DNA of 64,000 nucleotides, taken from positions 1,178,001 to 1,242,000 of the forward strand of contig CAWGNS010000009.1 of the NCBI GenBank assembly GCA_963824095.1. Direction: 5' to 3'. The DNA is from JBBDWJ01 sp963824095. GTDB lineage: Bacteria > Acidobacteriota > Terriglobia > Bryobacterales > UBA6623. A program made the translations under genes and the position numbers. This document shows positions 25,517-35,264 of this stretch, in pieces. The notes beneath the pieces are model-generated. The model did not search any database, was not told where the DNA came from, and was given only the letters and a program-made list of their open reading frames with translations. Position 1 is the stretch's first letter. Every line of letters starts with the position of its first letter.

Positions 25517-28108
25517 ATGATGAAGAGATTCCTTCTGCCCGCGGGCCTGATTGTGTTTTTTGGCCTGCTCTCCACCGGCGCGTTCGCGCAGGCGCTGGGC
25601 AACGCCGGGACCGTTGAGGGCACGGTCACAGACCCGTCCGGCGCCGTGCTGCCCGACGCCACGGTCACCATCGTCAACCGCCTCAGCGACTATCACCAGA
25701 CGGTTACCACCGGCGACGACGGCACGTTCCGGCTCAACAATATTCCTCCGAACCCGTATCACCTGGAAGTGAGCGCCCCCAATTTCACTACCTATCACCA
25801 GGATCTGGATGTGCGCGGCACGGTTCCTGTGGGCTTGAAGGTGGCCCTGGAAATCGCCAGCACGACGCAAACCGTCAACGTCGAGGCCGACGGCGGCTCC
25901 GAGTTGCTCGAGAACGTGCCCTATGCGCACAACGACCTCGACAACAAGACCCTCGACAAGCTGCCGATCAGCTCGCCCGGCTCGGGCTTGAGCGACGCCA
26001 TCATGCTGGGCAGCGGCGCGGTCGCGGCCGATTCGAACGGCTTTTTTCATCCGCTGGGCGACCACGCGCAGACCAGCTTTTCGATCGACGGGCAGCCGAT
26101 CGCCGATCAGCAGAGCAAGGCGTTTTCGACGCAGATTCCGCTCGATGCGATTCAGTCGATGGAGCTGGTCACGGGCGCGCCACCGGCCGAGTTCGGCGAT
26201 AAGACCAGCCTGGTGGTGAACGCGGTGACGCGTTCGGCGCTCGGGCAGAAGCCCAACGGCAGCCTGGTCGGGCAGTGGGGCTCGTTCGGTACCTACTCCG
26301 AAGAGGGTACGCTGGGCTTGAGCGGGAGCAAGGTCGCGAACTTTCTGGCGTTCAATACGCTGCGCTCGGGGCGCTTTCTCGATACGCCGGAGTTTTCTCC
26401 GCTACACGCGATCGGCAACAACGGCACGTTGTTCGACCGCGTGGACTATCAGCCCACCAGCCGCGACGTGTTTCACCTCAATATCTTCGGCGCGCGCAAC
26501 TGGTTCCAGATTCCGAACACCTACGACCAGCCGAACCAGGACCAGCGGCAGAAGATTGCGACATTCAATTTCGCGCCGGGGTACCAACATACGTTCGGCG
26601 CGTCGGCGGTGCTGACCATCAGCCCGTTCGACCGCATGGACCGGGTGCACTATTATCCGAGCCGCGATGCGTTCGACGATACGCCGGCGACGATTGCGCA
26701 GACCCGCTCGTTGACCAACTGGGGCGTCAAGGCCGACCTGGCCTATGCCAGCGGCCGGCACAACCTGAAGGTCGGCACGCAACTGATGCAGACGCGGCTG
26801 CACGAAGATTTTTCGTTCGGCATCACCGACCCGCTCTACAACCCGCTGTGCGTCGATGCGAACGGCGATCCGCAGGCGGCGTTGAGTATCACCGATCCCT
26901 CGGGCTGCGCGGCGGTGGGGCTGATGGAGAATCCGGATCTGCTGCCCGGGCTGCCGCCGTTTGACCTCACGCGCGGCGGCTCGCTGTTTCAATTCAACGG
27001 CAAGACCAATATCAATGAGTACGCTTTCTACGTTCAGGATTCGATCCGCTTCGGCAACTTGAACGTCCAGGCCGGGCTGCGGGTCGATTCTTACCACGGT
27101 CTGGTTTCGGATTCGAGCGCGCAGCCCCGGGTGGGTTTCTCATATCTGTTCAAGCCGACCGGCACGGTGCTGCGGGCTTCCTATTCGCGGACCTTCGAGA
27201 CGCCCTACAACGAGAACCTGATTCTTTCGAGCGCGACGGGCGCGGGCGGGTTGGCCTCGAATGCGTTCGGCGCGGTCAGCGAGCCATTGCCGTCTGGAAA
27301 CCGCAATCAATACAACGCAGGACTGGAACAGTCGATCGGGCGCTATCTGGTGGCGAGCGCCGACTATTTTTGGAAGTACACCGATAACGCCTACGACTTC
27401 GGGACGTTGCTCGATACGCCGATCGCGTTTCCGATTTCGTGGAACAAATCGAAGCTCGACGGCGTTTCGGCGCGCATCGGCACGCCGAATCTGCGCGGCT
27501 TTCAGTGGTTCACGACGATGGGGCACACCCGTGCGCGCTATTTTCCACCCGAGAACGGCGGCCTGGTTTTCAACGGCGACGTGGGCGGCGATGCGGTGTT
27601 CCGTATCGACCACGACCAGGCGTTTCAGCAGACCACCAACCTGCGCTATCAGCTCGGGCACACTGGGCCGTGGGTATCGTTCACCTGGCGCTATGACAGC
27701 GGCCTGGTGGCCGGCGCGGTGGGCAGCCTGGACGACGCGCTGGCGTTGAGCGGCGCGCAGCAGTCGGCGATCGGGCTCTCCTGTGGCGGCCAGTTGCCTG
27801 GGATCGGCAATCCGCTGACCGCGGCCGAGTGCAGCGCTTCGAACTACACGACCAGCCGGCTGGCGATTCCGGCGGAGGGAACCGGGAACGACGATCACAA
27901 TCCGCCGCGGATCGCGCCGCGCCATTTGTTCGATATCGGGGTGGGGACGGATAATCTATTCCACCGCGAGAAGTTTCGGACGACGCTGCGGGCGGCGGTT
28001 ACGAATTTGACCAACAACGTGGCGCTGTATAATTTTCTGTCGACGTTTAGCGGCACGCATTTTGTCCAGCCGCGGGCGTATCAGGTGGCGGTGGGATTTG
28101 TGTTTTGA
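25517..28108 (+). CDS. Oar-like TonB-dependent receptor with carboxypeptidase-regulatory domain
   Basis: 863 residues from ATG 25517. A signal peptide ends at GAFAQ, followed by a carboxypeptidase-regulatory-like (Ig-type) domain beginning GTVEGTVTDPSGAVLPDATV, a plug-like region (SFSIDGQPIADQ, MELVTGAPPAEFGDKTSLVV) and a long beta-barrel ending in aromatic YQVAVGFVF, the usual outer-membrane C-terminus. Shorter than the Oar-like receptor at 45181-48504 (1107). Presumed to import a substrate across the outer membrane with TonB energy; ligand unknown. It sits alone, so no partner gene points to a substrate. Confidence 0.88.
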   Translation: MMKRFLLPAGLIVFFGLLSTGAFAQALGNAGTVEGTVTDPSGAVLPDATVTIVNRLSDYHQTVTTGDDGTFRLNNIPPNPYHLEVSAPNFTTYHQDLDVRGTVPVGLKVALEIASTTQTVNVEADGGSELLENVPYAHNDLDNKTLDKLPISSPGSGLSDAIMLGSGAVAADSNGFFHPLGDHAQTSFSIDGQPIADQQSKAFSTQIPLDAIQSMELVTGAPPAEFGDKTSLVVNAVTRSALGQKPNGSLVGQWGSFGTYSEEGTLGLSGSKVANFLAFNTLRSGRFLDTPEFSPLHAIGNNGTLFDRVDYQPTSRDVFHLNIFGARNWFQIPNTYDQPNQDQRQKIATFNFAPGYQHTFGASAVLTISPFDRMDRVHYYPSRDAFDDTPATIAQTRSLTNWGVKADLAYASGRHNLKVGTQLMQTRLHEDFSFGITDPLYNPLCVDANGDPQAALSITDPSGCAAVGLMENPDLLPGLPPFDLTRGGSLFQFNGKTNINEYAFYVQDSIRFGNLNVQAGLRVDSYHGLVSDSSAQPRVGFSYLFKPTGTVLRASYSRTFETPYNENLILSSATGAGGLASNAFGAVSEPLPSGNRNQYNAGLEQSIGRYLVASADYFWKYTDNAYDFGTLLDTPIAFPISWNKSKLDGVSARIGTPNLRGFQWFTTMGHTRARYFPPENGGLVFNGDVGGDAVFRIDHDQAFQQTTNLRYQLGHTGPWVSFTWRYDSGLVAGAVGSLDDALALSGAQQSAIGLSCGGQLPGIGNPLTAAECSASNYTTSRLAIPAEGTGNDDHNPPRIAPRHLFDIGVGTDNLFHREKFRTTLRAAVTNLTNNVALYNFLSTFSGTHFVQPRAYQVAVGFVF

Positions 28109-28169
28109 GCCGCGACCCTGGCGTTGTGCAGACGGGGGCCAGGGAACAGAAGCACAAGCGCCCGCCCGA

Positions 28170-28219
28170 GGCGCGAACCTCCAGGTTTGCCGCGTCGCGA
28201 TTCGTCGCGACGTAGGGCC
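28170..28219. repeat. 50-bp REP-like repeat, copy 3
   Basis: GCGCGAACCTCCAGG, then GTCGCGATTCGTCGCGAC, then GTAGGGCC, about 60 bp after the TonB-receptor stop and between converging genes. The rest of 28109-28392 shows no gene. Confidence 0.85.
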
Positions 28220-28392
28220 CCGTGTTGCCGAGGCCGGGGCTCATGGGTGCGACCCCCAAAGAGCCCAGTGTGAGGCCGGGGCGCGGGCGGGAAGAATTGG
28301 CTTTGTGGATTGGGTGTCGCTGCCTCTGCGGTTGCGGGGCTTCGACCCGCCGCCTTACGCCTGCGGCTCTGTTGTCTTGATTCGCTGCAGGT

Positions 28393-29721
28393 TTAGCTGG
28401 CCGGCAGGCTTTTTAGGATGTCGTTGTACATCACGAAGGCGAAGAGCAGCATCAGGAAGACTAGGCCGGCCTGCACGATGCGCTCTTTCACGGCGATGCT
28501 AATGTCTTTGCGCCAGACCATTTCCATCAACAGCAGAGTGATCACGCCGCCGTCGAGGATCGGAATGGGTAGCAGGTTAAAGATGCCCAGATTGAGGCTG
28601 ATGGCCGCCATCAGAATGACCAGGTCGGGCACTCCGCTGCGGGCGGCGTCGCCGGCCAGGCGGCCGATTCCGATGGGGCCTTCGAGCGATTTGGGCGACA
28701 TGCGCTGCTCCAGCAAGCCTCCCAGGAAACTGAAAATCAGCGTGGCGTTTTTGCGGTTCTGATCGATCGACTCGCGCAGCGCGGCCAGTGGGCTCAGGCG
28801 CGTTTCGATGCGCTTGTAGTCGGGGCTGACTCGGCCGACGCCGATGCGCCAAGTGGCGTCGCTGCCTTCGTATTCGGTGTAGACCGGCGTCACTTCGAGC
28901 TGTTTCACCTCGCCGTTGCGGCGGACCTCGATGCTCACCGGCTTGCCGGCGCTGTGCTCGATCATCACCGGGACCTTGCGCGCCGAATGGATCGGCTCGC
29001 CGTCGATCGACAGCAGAATATCGCCGTCCTTGACGCCGGCTTTGTCGGCCGGCATGCCGGGGGTGATCTGCTCGAGCAGCACGGGCGCGACTTCGCTCCA
29101 GCCCGCGTCGCCGACTCCGGTTTCGGGGTGCGCGCCGAGCTTCACCGGTTTCACCTGGCGCTGCCCGTCGCGCTCGATGGTGACGGTGATGTCGGAGTTG
29201 GCCGCGGCGATTTCCGACAGCTTCACCGATTCCCAGTCGGGGGTGGCTTCGCCGTTGATCGCCACTACCGTGTCACCCTCGCGAATGCCGGCCCGGTCGG
29301 CGGGCGAACCCTGCTCGACGTAGCCGAGGGTGGCGGGCTCGAGGTAGAACGAGAGGCGCTCGTAGTGGAAAACGAACAGCCCGGCCGGCAGAATCACGGC
29401 CAGGATAATGTTGAATACGGGCCCCATCACGGCGATGATCAGCCGCTGCCAGCGGGGCTTGGAGAGGAACTCGCGCGGGTCGCCGGTGGGTTCGCCGATG
29501 TTCTCGCCGGCCATCTTGACGTATCCGCCTAGTGGCAATAGGCAGACCTTGTAGTCGGTCTCGCCGCGCTGGAAGCCGAACAGCCGCGGCCCGAAGCCGA
29601 AGGCGAAGGCGTCCACGCGCACGTCGAAATAACGCGCCGCCAGGAAGTGGCCCAGTTCGTGCACCAGGATCATGACGCCGAGCACGAAAGCGAAGGCCAG
29701 GACGTTCTCGATTGCTCCCAT
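28393..29721 (-). CDS. rseP: RIP metalloprotease RseP (site-2 protease)
   Basis: 442 residues, usual length. The zinc-binding HELGH (21-25) lies in the first membrane helix and the third zinc ligand in PIPILDGG (LDG 389-391) near the C-terminus. Two PDZ domains lie between (about 120-190 and 205-280; GSPADRAGIREGDTVVAING and GMPADKAGVKDGDILLSIDG). It cleaves membrane-embedded substrates such as anti-sigma factors and signal-peptide remnants. It follows dxr after 13 bp, the widespread dxr-rseP arrangement, so the two are probably co-transcribed. Confidence 0.96.
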   Translation of the reverse strand: MGAIENVLAFAFVLGVMILVHELGHFLAARYFDVRVDAFAFGFGPRLFGFQRGETDYKVCLLPLGGYVKMAGENIGEPTGDPREFLSKPRWQRLIIAVMGPVFNIILAVILPAGLFVFHYERLSFYLEPATLGYVEQGSPADRAGIREGDTVVAINGEATPDWESVKLSEIAAANSDITVTIERDGQRQVKPVKLGAHPETGVGDAGWSEVAPVLLEQITPGMPADKAGVKDGDILLSIDGEPIHSARKVPVMIEHSAGKPVSIEVRRNGEVKQLEVTPVYTEYEGSDATWRIGVGRVSPDYKRIETRLSPLAALRESIDQNRKNATLIFSFLGGLLEQRMSPKSLEGPIGIGRLAGDAARSGVPDLVILMAAISLNLGIFNLLPIPILDGGVITLLLMEMVWRKDISIAVKERIVQAGLVFLMLLFAFVMYNDILKSLPAS

Positions 29722-29734
29722 GTAATCGATCCGA

Positions 29735-30952
29735 TCAGGACCCCGAAACCGGCTGTGAAAGGGGCCGCGAGCTCACCGCCGCGCGCTCAATCCACTCACG
29801 TGCCGCACCGCGGGCGCGCTGGTCGAGTTCGAGCAGCGCCTCAATGCTTGAGACGGAGGCGGTTGCGGTCCGTTGCAGAGTTTCTTCCACGATGGCCGGG
29901 ATGGCGGGAAACGGTATCCGGCAGCCGAGGAAAGCCTCGACCGCGATTTCATCGGCGGCGTTGAGAACGCAACCCGCCGCGCCGCCGGTGTCCAGAACCT
30001 CGTAAGCCAGCTTGAGGAGGCGGAACTTTTCCAGGTCCGGAGGCTCGAATTCTAATTGTCGCACATCGCTCCAGCGCAAACGGCGGTCGGGGCCGCAGCG
30101 TTCGCGGCGCGGATAGCTCAGCGCGTAGCGGATCGGCAGCTTCATGTCGGGCGGCGCAAGCTGGGCGATCACCGAGCCGTCGCAGAACTCGATCAGCGAA
30201 TGGACGATCGACTGCGGATGGACCAGCACGTCGACCTGCGCGGCCGGGAAGGCGAACAGGTGGCAAGCCTCGATCACCTCGAAGCCTTTGTTCATCAAGG
30301 TCGCCGAATCGATGGTGATACGCTGGCCCATCTTCCAGGTCGGATGGTTGAGGGCCTGGGCGGGGGTGATGCTGTCGAACTCGGCGGCTGGCGTCTTGCG
30401 GAACGGGCCGCCCGAGGCGGTCAGCACCAGCCGCTCGACCTCGTCGCGGCCTCCGGCGCGCAGGCACTGATGTACGGCGTTGTGCTCGCTGTCGACCGGC
30501 AGCAACTCGGCGCCGCTGCGGGCGGCTTCGGCCATCACCAACTCGCCGGCGGCGACCAGCACCTCTTTATTGGCCAGCGCCACGCGGCGGCCCCGGCGGA
30601 CGGCCTCGAACGTTGCCGCGAGGCCCGCCACGCCGACCGCGGCCGAGACGACGGTATCGGACTCGACCTGGGTGACGGCGGCAAAATTGCCGGCCGGGCC
30701 GCAGAGCAACTCGGGGCGGTAGCTGTCGAGCGAAGGCTGTTCGCGGAAAAGCGCCCAGAAGCGGTCGCGGCTGGGCTCGTCGGCGAGCGAGAGCAGGGCA
30801 GGGCGGAACTCGAGGGCCTGCCGCAGCAGTTCCTCGACGTTGGAGCCGGCGGCGAGCGCGACCACCGAGACGGCGTCGCCCATCTCGCGCGCGACTTGCA
30901 GCGTATTACGGCCGATCGACCCGGTGGAACCTAAAACAGCAAGCCGTTGCAT
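29735..30952 (-). CDS. dxr: 1-deoxy-D-xylulose-5-phosphate reductoisomerase
   Basis: 405 residues from ATG 30952 (a start four codons earlier is possible). Second step of the MEP isoprenoid pathway: DXP to MEP with NADPH. Motifs: NADPH-binding LGSTGSIGRNTLQVARE at the N-terminus, ALANKEVLVAAGE, the metal site LLPVDSEHNAVHQCL, LTASGGPFR and the HPTWKMGQRITIDSATLMNK segment. The C-terminal helical domain is present. Upstream genes often found with it (cdsA, uppS, frr) are not in the window. Confidence 0.97.
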   Translation of the reverse strand: MQRLAVLGSTGSIGRNTLQVAREMGDAVSVVALAAGSNVEELLRQALEFRPALLSLADEPSRDRFWALFREQPSLDSYRPELLCGPAGNFAAVTQVESDTVVSAAVGVAGLAATFEAVRRGRRVALANKEVLVAAGELVMAEAARSGAELLPVDSEHNAVHQCLRAGGRDEVERLVLTASGGPFRKTPAAEFDSITPAQALNHPTWKMGQRITIDSATLMNKGFEVIEACHLFAFPAAQVDVLVHPQSIVHSLIEFCDGSVIAQLAPPDMKLPIRYALSYPRRERCGPDRRLRWSDVRQLEFEPPDLEKFRLLKLAYEVLDTGGAAGCVLNAADEIAVEAFLGCRIPFPAIPAIVEETLQRTATASVSSIEALLELDQRARGAAREWIERAAVSSRPLSQPVSGS

Positions 30953-31930
30953 CCGGCAGTCCAAGAAAAACCCTCATCCAGGCTAGCATACCGGCTGTAG
31001 GGGGCCCATCTCACAGGTGTGGGGGTGTGGGCTGGGGGTGGCGCGGGTTTCCGGCCGGCCGCGTCGGCGTAGACGCCGACGTTACCCCATGGCCAGGCGC
31101 ATGGGGGCATGGGGTAGGACAGACAGGATTGTCTGTCCCACGTCCAAGGGCCAGACTCCGGACGTCCGCCGGAGGCGCCGGCAAGGCCGACCTGCAGGTC
31201 GGCCCTGCCGGCCGGAGGCCCGCGCCACGGCGTTCAGGGGCCCGCCCTGCATTGGCCCGAGGGCGCGCCGGATTGGCTTGGGGGCCGTGGTGTTGCGAAA
31301 AGCCAGAACCGAGGCATCGGGCCGCGGCTAGCGTTCGGGACGCACTGCGAGTTTCTGTCTGACCACTTGGAATAAGGGCGCCGAGTTGAGAGGTTTGGGA
31401 CTGGGGCCCCGCTGCGGGGACGCTGCTTTCAGGTTGTGGGGTTGTTCGTTTGTGGAGCAGTGTGCGAGACCAAAAGTGAGGTGCCGGGGAGGTTGTTTCA
31501 GGGGTCTTTTGGTTGAGGTTAGTCTCGCTTTGGTGGGGGTTGCCTCCCCGGCTTTGAATTGAGAATACCAAAGTCCATAGTCGGAAGCAAGAGAAAATTC
31601 CAAAAAGCAGATTGAGCTATGGGGAGCCGGGGCACATTCTGGTATGTCGTTGATCATAGATGGTTTAATGCGTCGTATCCGACTAGCTGCCGCTCTCGGA
31701 TTCGGGAGAGCGTGTCGGAAACAGCCCCGTTGGTGCCTCTAGCGGGGCCGGGAGGGTCTGTTCGGTCACATTCCGAATGAAGCGCAGGTTACAGAGCAGT
31801 TTCCCGGCCACCGGCACAGAATCAGCAACCCGCGGGAACAGAGCCGCAGGCGGGGAGCCGGCGGGCCGCAGCGGCGCAGAAGTACGGGGCGTAGCGCGCT
31901 CCTAGGCCCGCGGATCTGCGTGGTCCAGCC
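30953..31930. other. Long intergenic region with nested repeats
   Basis: About 980 bp with no supported gene; the 186-residue minus frame at 31011-31571 crosses repeats and has no coding features. It contains a GTGGCGCG-ended repeat (31037-31233), within it the hairpin GGACAGAC-AGGATT-GTCTGTCC (31117-31138) and the palindrome at 31185-31204. Around 31550-31700 the GC content falls. Repeat copy B follows directly. Confidence 0.5.
31037..31233. repeat. GTGGCGCG-ended repeat, copy 2 (with nested palindromes)
   Basis: The left end GGTGGCGCGGGTTTCCGGCC matches the complement of the right end GGCCGGAGGCCCGCGCCACG. Inside are GGACAGACAGGATTGTCTGT(CC) at 31117-31138 and the perfect 20-bp palindrome GGCCGACCTGCAGGTCGGCC at 31185-31204. 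Confidence 0.7.
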
Positions 31931-32115
31931 CTAGCCCGCTCCTCGCACACAGAATCGGCTGCGAGGCGGAGATAAGGCCGCGTCTACTTCGTTGCGCTTG
32001 CTTGCCGTGCTCAACGTAGTGCCCAAGTACGCCTGCGCGCGCCAAGCGGCGCGCGCCTCGTATCCACGGCCTTCTCCCGCCTCTCGCTCCGATTCTGTGT
32101 GAGAGAAGCGGCTAG
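31931..32115. repeat. 185-bp inverted-repeat element, copy B
   Basis: Bounded by CTAG at 31931-31934 and 32112-32115. About 50 bp at each end form imperfect inverted repeats containing CACACAGAATCGG. The interior matches copy A over its whole length (the stretch with GTTGCGCTTGCTTGCCGTGC) and has the same CGCGCGCC-AAGC-GGCGCGCG hairpin. The right-hand CTAG supplies the TAG stop of the fadN-like gene. Confidence 0.88.
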
Positions 32116-34472
32116 TTGCGCAGGGGTTTGCCCGTCTTGAGTACGTGATCGATGCGCTGCTGTGTTTTGGGTTCTCCGCAGAGGCTGAGGAAGGCTTCTT
32201 TTTCCAGATTCAGCAGGTATTGCTCGGACACCATTGCGGGCTGCGACAGGCGCCCGCCGCTGAGGATGTTGGCCAGCTTTTTGCCGATGTGGAGGTCGAA
32301 ATCCGAAATGTATTCGGCCTCGTGCATCAGGTAAAGGCCCAGCTCTAACGCCGCCAGCGTGCCGGCGCCTCCGGCCAGAATCTCGCTTTCGGGGGGCGGC
32401 TCGTAGCCTGCGAACGACAACGTCTGGGCCGCCTTTTTGGCTTCGGCGATCAGGCGGTCGCGGTTCATCGTGATGCCGTCGGCGGGGCGCAGGTAATGCC
32501 ATTGGCTGGCTTCGGCGGCGCTGCCCGACACCTGCGCCGCGCCAATTTTTTCGAACAGGGCGCGCGTGGCAGGCGTGATATCGTCGTCGGGCGACAGGCC
32601 CGCGGTGTAGCGGCGCAGCATCTCGGCGCAGCCGCCGGCGGCCGGCACCAGTCCGACGCCGGTTTCGACCAAGCCCATGTAGGTTTCGCCGGCGGCCTGC
32701 ACGTGATCGCAGCGCAGCGATAGCTCGCAACCGCCAGCCAGTGTCTGGCCGAACACGGCCGCCACCACCGGCTTGCGGCACTGCCGCAGCGAGGCGAACA
32801 AGGCCTGGGTGTGGCCGATCTCGCGGGCCAGGTCGTCCCACTTGCCGGCGCGGCTCAGTTCGAGCAATAGGTAGAGGTTGGCGCCGACGCAGAAGTGGCT
32901 GCCCTCGTTGCCGATCACCAGCGCCGCGAAATTCGCCTCGGTCTCGCGCACCGATTGCTCGATCATGTGGAACACGGTCTGGTCGAGCGAGTTGGCCTTG
33001 GAGTGGAACTCGAGCAGCGCGATGCCGTCGCCCAGATCCCACAGGCTGGCGCCGCGGTTGGACTTCACGGGCCCGCGCCGCCGCCTCACCGCAGCGAGCC
33101 GCAGCACGCCGGGCGGATCTTCGAGCGGCCGCTGCTGGTTCGCCGCGAGATCGAAAAACGTGGGCCGGCCGTCACGCTCGGCGTAGAAGGATTTCTCCGG
33201 CGACGCGAGCACCCGCTCGACCAGCGGCGGCAGCGTCTTGCCGTCGGCGCGCATGCGCTCGGCGGTTGCTTCCACGCCGAGTTTGCTCCACAGCTCGAAC
33301 AGGCCGATTTCCCAATTGAAACCCGACTTGAGGGTGGTGTCGACGCTGACGATGTCGTCGGTGATTTCCGGGATCCGTGCCGCCGTATAGAGGAATAATT
33401 CGCTTAGCGTTTCCCACAAAAAACGGCCCGCCGCGTCGTCGGAATCGATCAAAAAACGGACCCGCTCGCCGAGGTCGGGGATTTTTTGGGCCTGCTCGGC
33501 CGAGGGGAAGAAGGATTTCTTCATCGGGCGGTAGATCTGCGTCCGGAGGTCGAGGACCAGCCGCTCCGACGAGCCCGGGGCCACTCGTTTATAAAAGCCC
33601 TGCCCGGCCTTGTCACCGGCCATGCCCTTGCCGACCATGTCGCGCAGAAACTGCGGCGGCTGAAAGATCTCGCGCTTTTCGTCGTCGGGGACGAGGCGGT
33701 AGAGCGTCTCGGCGACGAAGAGGCAGACGTCGACGCCGGTGAAATCGGCCAGCCGGAAGGTCGCCATGCGCGGTCGGCCGATCAGCGGCCCGGTGAGCGC
33801 GTCGACTTCCTGCGGTGCCAGTTCCTGCTCCTGCATCGTCTTGAGCGTGTGCATGAACGAGAACAGGAAGATGCGGTTGGCGATGAAATTGGGGCGGTCC
33901 TTGGCGTAGACGACTACTTTGCCCAGCCGCCGGTCGCAGAATTCGGAAACAAAGCGCACCACCTCGGGATCGGTTTCGGGCGTCGGGATCAGCTCCACCA
34001 GCCGCATGTGGCGCGGCGGGTTGAAGAAGTGCGTGCCCATCCAGTGGCGGCGGAAATCTTCGGAAAGGCCTTCGGCGAGGCTGGCGATCGGCAGCCCGGA
34101 AGTGTTCGAGCTGACCAGCGTGCCCGGCTTGCGATGCTTGTCGACGCGGCGCAGCAGCTCGCGCTTGACGTCGAAGTTTTCGACGACGGCCTCGATGATC
34201 CAGTCGGCGGCGCCGACGCGTTCGAGATCGTCGCTGAAGTTGCCGGTTTGAATGCGGCGGGCGACGTCGGGCGTGAAGTATGCGGGTGGGCGCGATTTAG
34301 CGAGCGCCTTGAGAGCGGCGGCGGCGGTGGCGCTGCGCGCGCCGTGGTTGGGGCCCTCCGAAGCCAGATCGAGCAGTAGGCAATTCACGCCGGCATTGGC
34401 CAGGTGAGCCGCAATGCGCGACCCCATCGTTCCCGCGCCTAAGACCGCCGCCGTCGTCACCTCGCTGCGCAT
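32112..34472 (-). CDS. fadN: 3-hydroxyacyl-CoA dehydrogenase/enoyl-CoA hydratase fusion (FadN-like)
   Basis: 786 residues from ATG 34472 with GAGAGGA upstream; the frame is open to 34826 only through a repeat. The N-terminal NAD-binding dehydrogenase domain has VLGAGTMGSRIAAHLANAG and the SSNTSGLPIASLAE segment, followed by the 3HCDH C-terminal domain, then an enoyl-CoA hydratase/isomerase domain from about 440 (HFCVGANLYLLL, AAVFGQTLAGGCELSLRCDH). Dehydrogenase-first order and length fit FadN of Gram-positive beta-oxidation rather than FadB. No fadA/fadE partner is adjacent. Its TAG stop, after GKPLRN, coincides with the CTAG end of repeat copy B. Confidence 0.92.
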   Translation of the reverse strand: MRSEVTTAAVLGAGTMGSRIAAHLANAGVNCLLLDLASEGPNHGARSATAAAALKALAKSRPPAYFTPDVARRIQTGNFSDDLERVGAADWIIEAVVENFDVKRELLRRVDKHRKPGTLVSSNTSGLPIASLAEGLSEDFRRHWMGTHFFNPPRHMRLVELIPTPETDPEVVRFVSEFCDRRLGKVVVYAKDRPNFIANRIFLFSFMHTLKTMQEQELAPQEVDALTGPLIGRPRMATFRLADFTGVDVCLFVAETLYRLVPDDEKREIFQPPQFLRDMVGKGMAGDKAGQGFYKRVAPGSSERLVLDLRTQIYRPMKKSFFPSAEQAQKIPDLGERVRFLIDSDDAAGRFLWETLSELFLYTAARIPEITDDIVSVDTTLKSGFNWEIGLFELWSKLGVEATAERMRADGKTLPPLVERVLASPEKSFYAERDGRPTFFDLAANQQRPLEDPPGVLRLAAVRRRRGPVKSNRGASLWDLGDGIALLEFHSKANSLDQTVFHMIEQSVRETEANFAALVIGNEGSHFCVGANLYLLLELSRAGKWDDLAREIGHTQALFASLRQCRKPVVAAVFGQTLAGGCELSLRCDHVQAAGETYMGLVETGVGLVPAAGGCAEMLRRYTAGLSPDDDITPATRALFEKIGAAQVSGSAAEASQWHYLRPADGITMNRDRLIAEAKKAAQTLSFAGYEPPPESEILAGGAGTLAALELGLYLMHEAEYISDFDLHIGKKLANILSGGRLSQPAMVSEQYLLNLEKEAFLSLCGEPKTQQRIDHVLKTGKPLRN

Positions 34473-34849
34473 TCGTTCCTCTCTCAACAACGATCCAAAA
34501 ACCAATAGCGACGATAGCATACCGCCCGCGCGGGGCGGGGAAGAGAGCCGGCGGCTCTGGCGTTGCACGGGTTGGCAGGCGGGGCGGGTAGTGGTGTCCT
34601 CCGGCACGGCCTTGGTGGCGCGGGGCCCTACGTCGCGACGAATCGCGACGCGGCAAACCGGGAGGTTCACGCCACCGGTGCGCCTTTTGGCTTCGGTGCC
34701 TTTTGGCCCGACGGGGTGCCTTGTCAGTGTAGCTGTAGCAGGGCGGTAGTGCGGCGGCGGCGCAGAGTACCACTGCGCCGCCCGCCCGGTTTGGTCGGGG
34801 GGCTGTTGTGAGCCGCAGGTCCGCACATGCAGCAGCCCTGCGCTGCGCT
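34473..34849. other. Intergenic with REP copy 4
   Basis: About 380 bp between two minus-strand genes. Apart from the 50-bp repeat at 34624-34675 nothing was recognised. Confidence 0.5.
34624..34675. repeat. 50-bp REP-like repeat, copy 4
   Basis: GGCCCTAC, then GTCGCGACGAATCGCGAC, then GCGGCAAACCGGGAGGTTCA, ending GCCAC. Two substitutions relative to copy 1. Confidence 0.85.
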
Positions 34850-35152
34850 TTAGCGGTGGCGCATGGCTTTTCGGGTGTTGATGTCGCGATAGCGGAGGTC
34901 CTGGACGATGAGCTCGCGGACCCGCTCGTTCACTTCTTGCCAGCTATTGATGAAGTAGTCGGCCTGGCCCTTGGCCATCACCTCGGCTCGCTTCTCTTCG
35001 AGAATGACGATCACGGCCTCGACGTCGTCGCGGTCCTGGTCCTTCTGCTTGGCGGCTGATGTGGCCAACGCGTGCGCGATGCGGTCAAACTCGGCGTTGA
35101 TCCGCGCTTTGATGCGTTCGGCCTGTTTGACCTGATCCTGCTTGCCATTCAT
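34850..35152 (-). CDS. Small charged protein of unknown function
   Basis: 100 residues from ATG 35152, which follows a strong AAGGAGG site. It is rich in Lys, Arg, Glu and Gln and almost entirely helical by eye (KQDQVKQAERIKARINAEFD, DVEAVIVILEEKRAEVMAKG). No signal peptide, cysteines or known domain. Helical packing could mediate nucleic-acid or protein binding. Minus strand, after the LolA-like gene with a gap of about 110 bp. Confidence 0.65.
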   Translation of the reverse strand: MNGKQDQVKQAERIKARINAEFDRIAHALATSAAKQKDQDRDDVEAVIVILEEKRAEVMAKGQADYFINSWQEVNERVRELIVQDLRYRDINTRKAMRHR

Positions 35153-35264
35153 AAGTTCTTCCTCCTTAACTTGGATGTTGCGTCGTGGCGGCACGCGCGG
35201 CGCGTCACTTCACTACTGCGTCTGCCTTGCCTAACGGCGTCTCGGTACACCACTGCGTCTCGCT

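Noticed and set aside
31011..31571. 186-residue minus-strand frame after dxr
   Set aside because: It runs through two repeats, is Pro/Arg-rich and has no ribosome-binding site.
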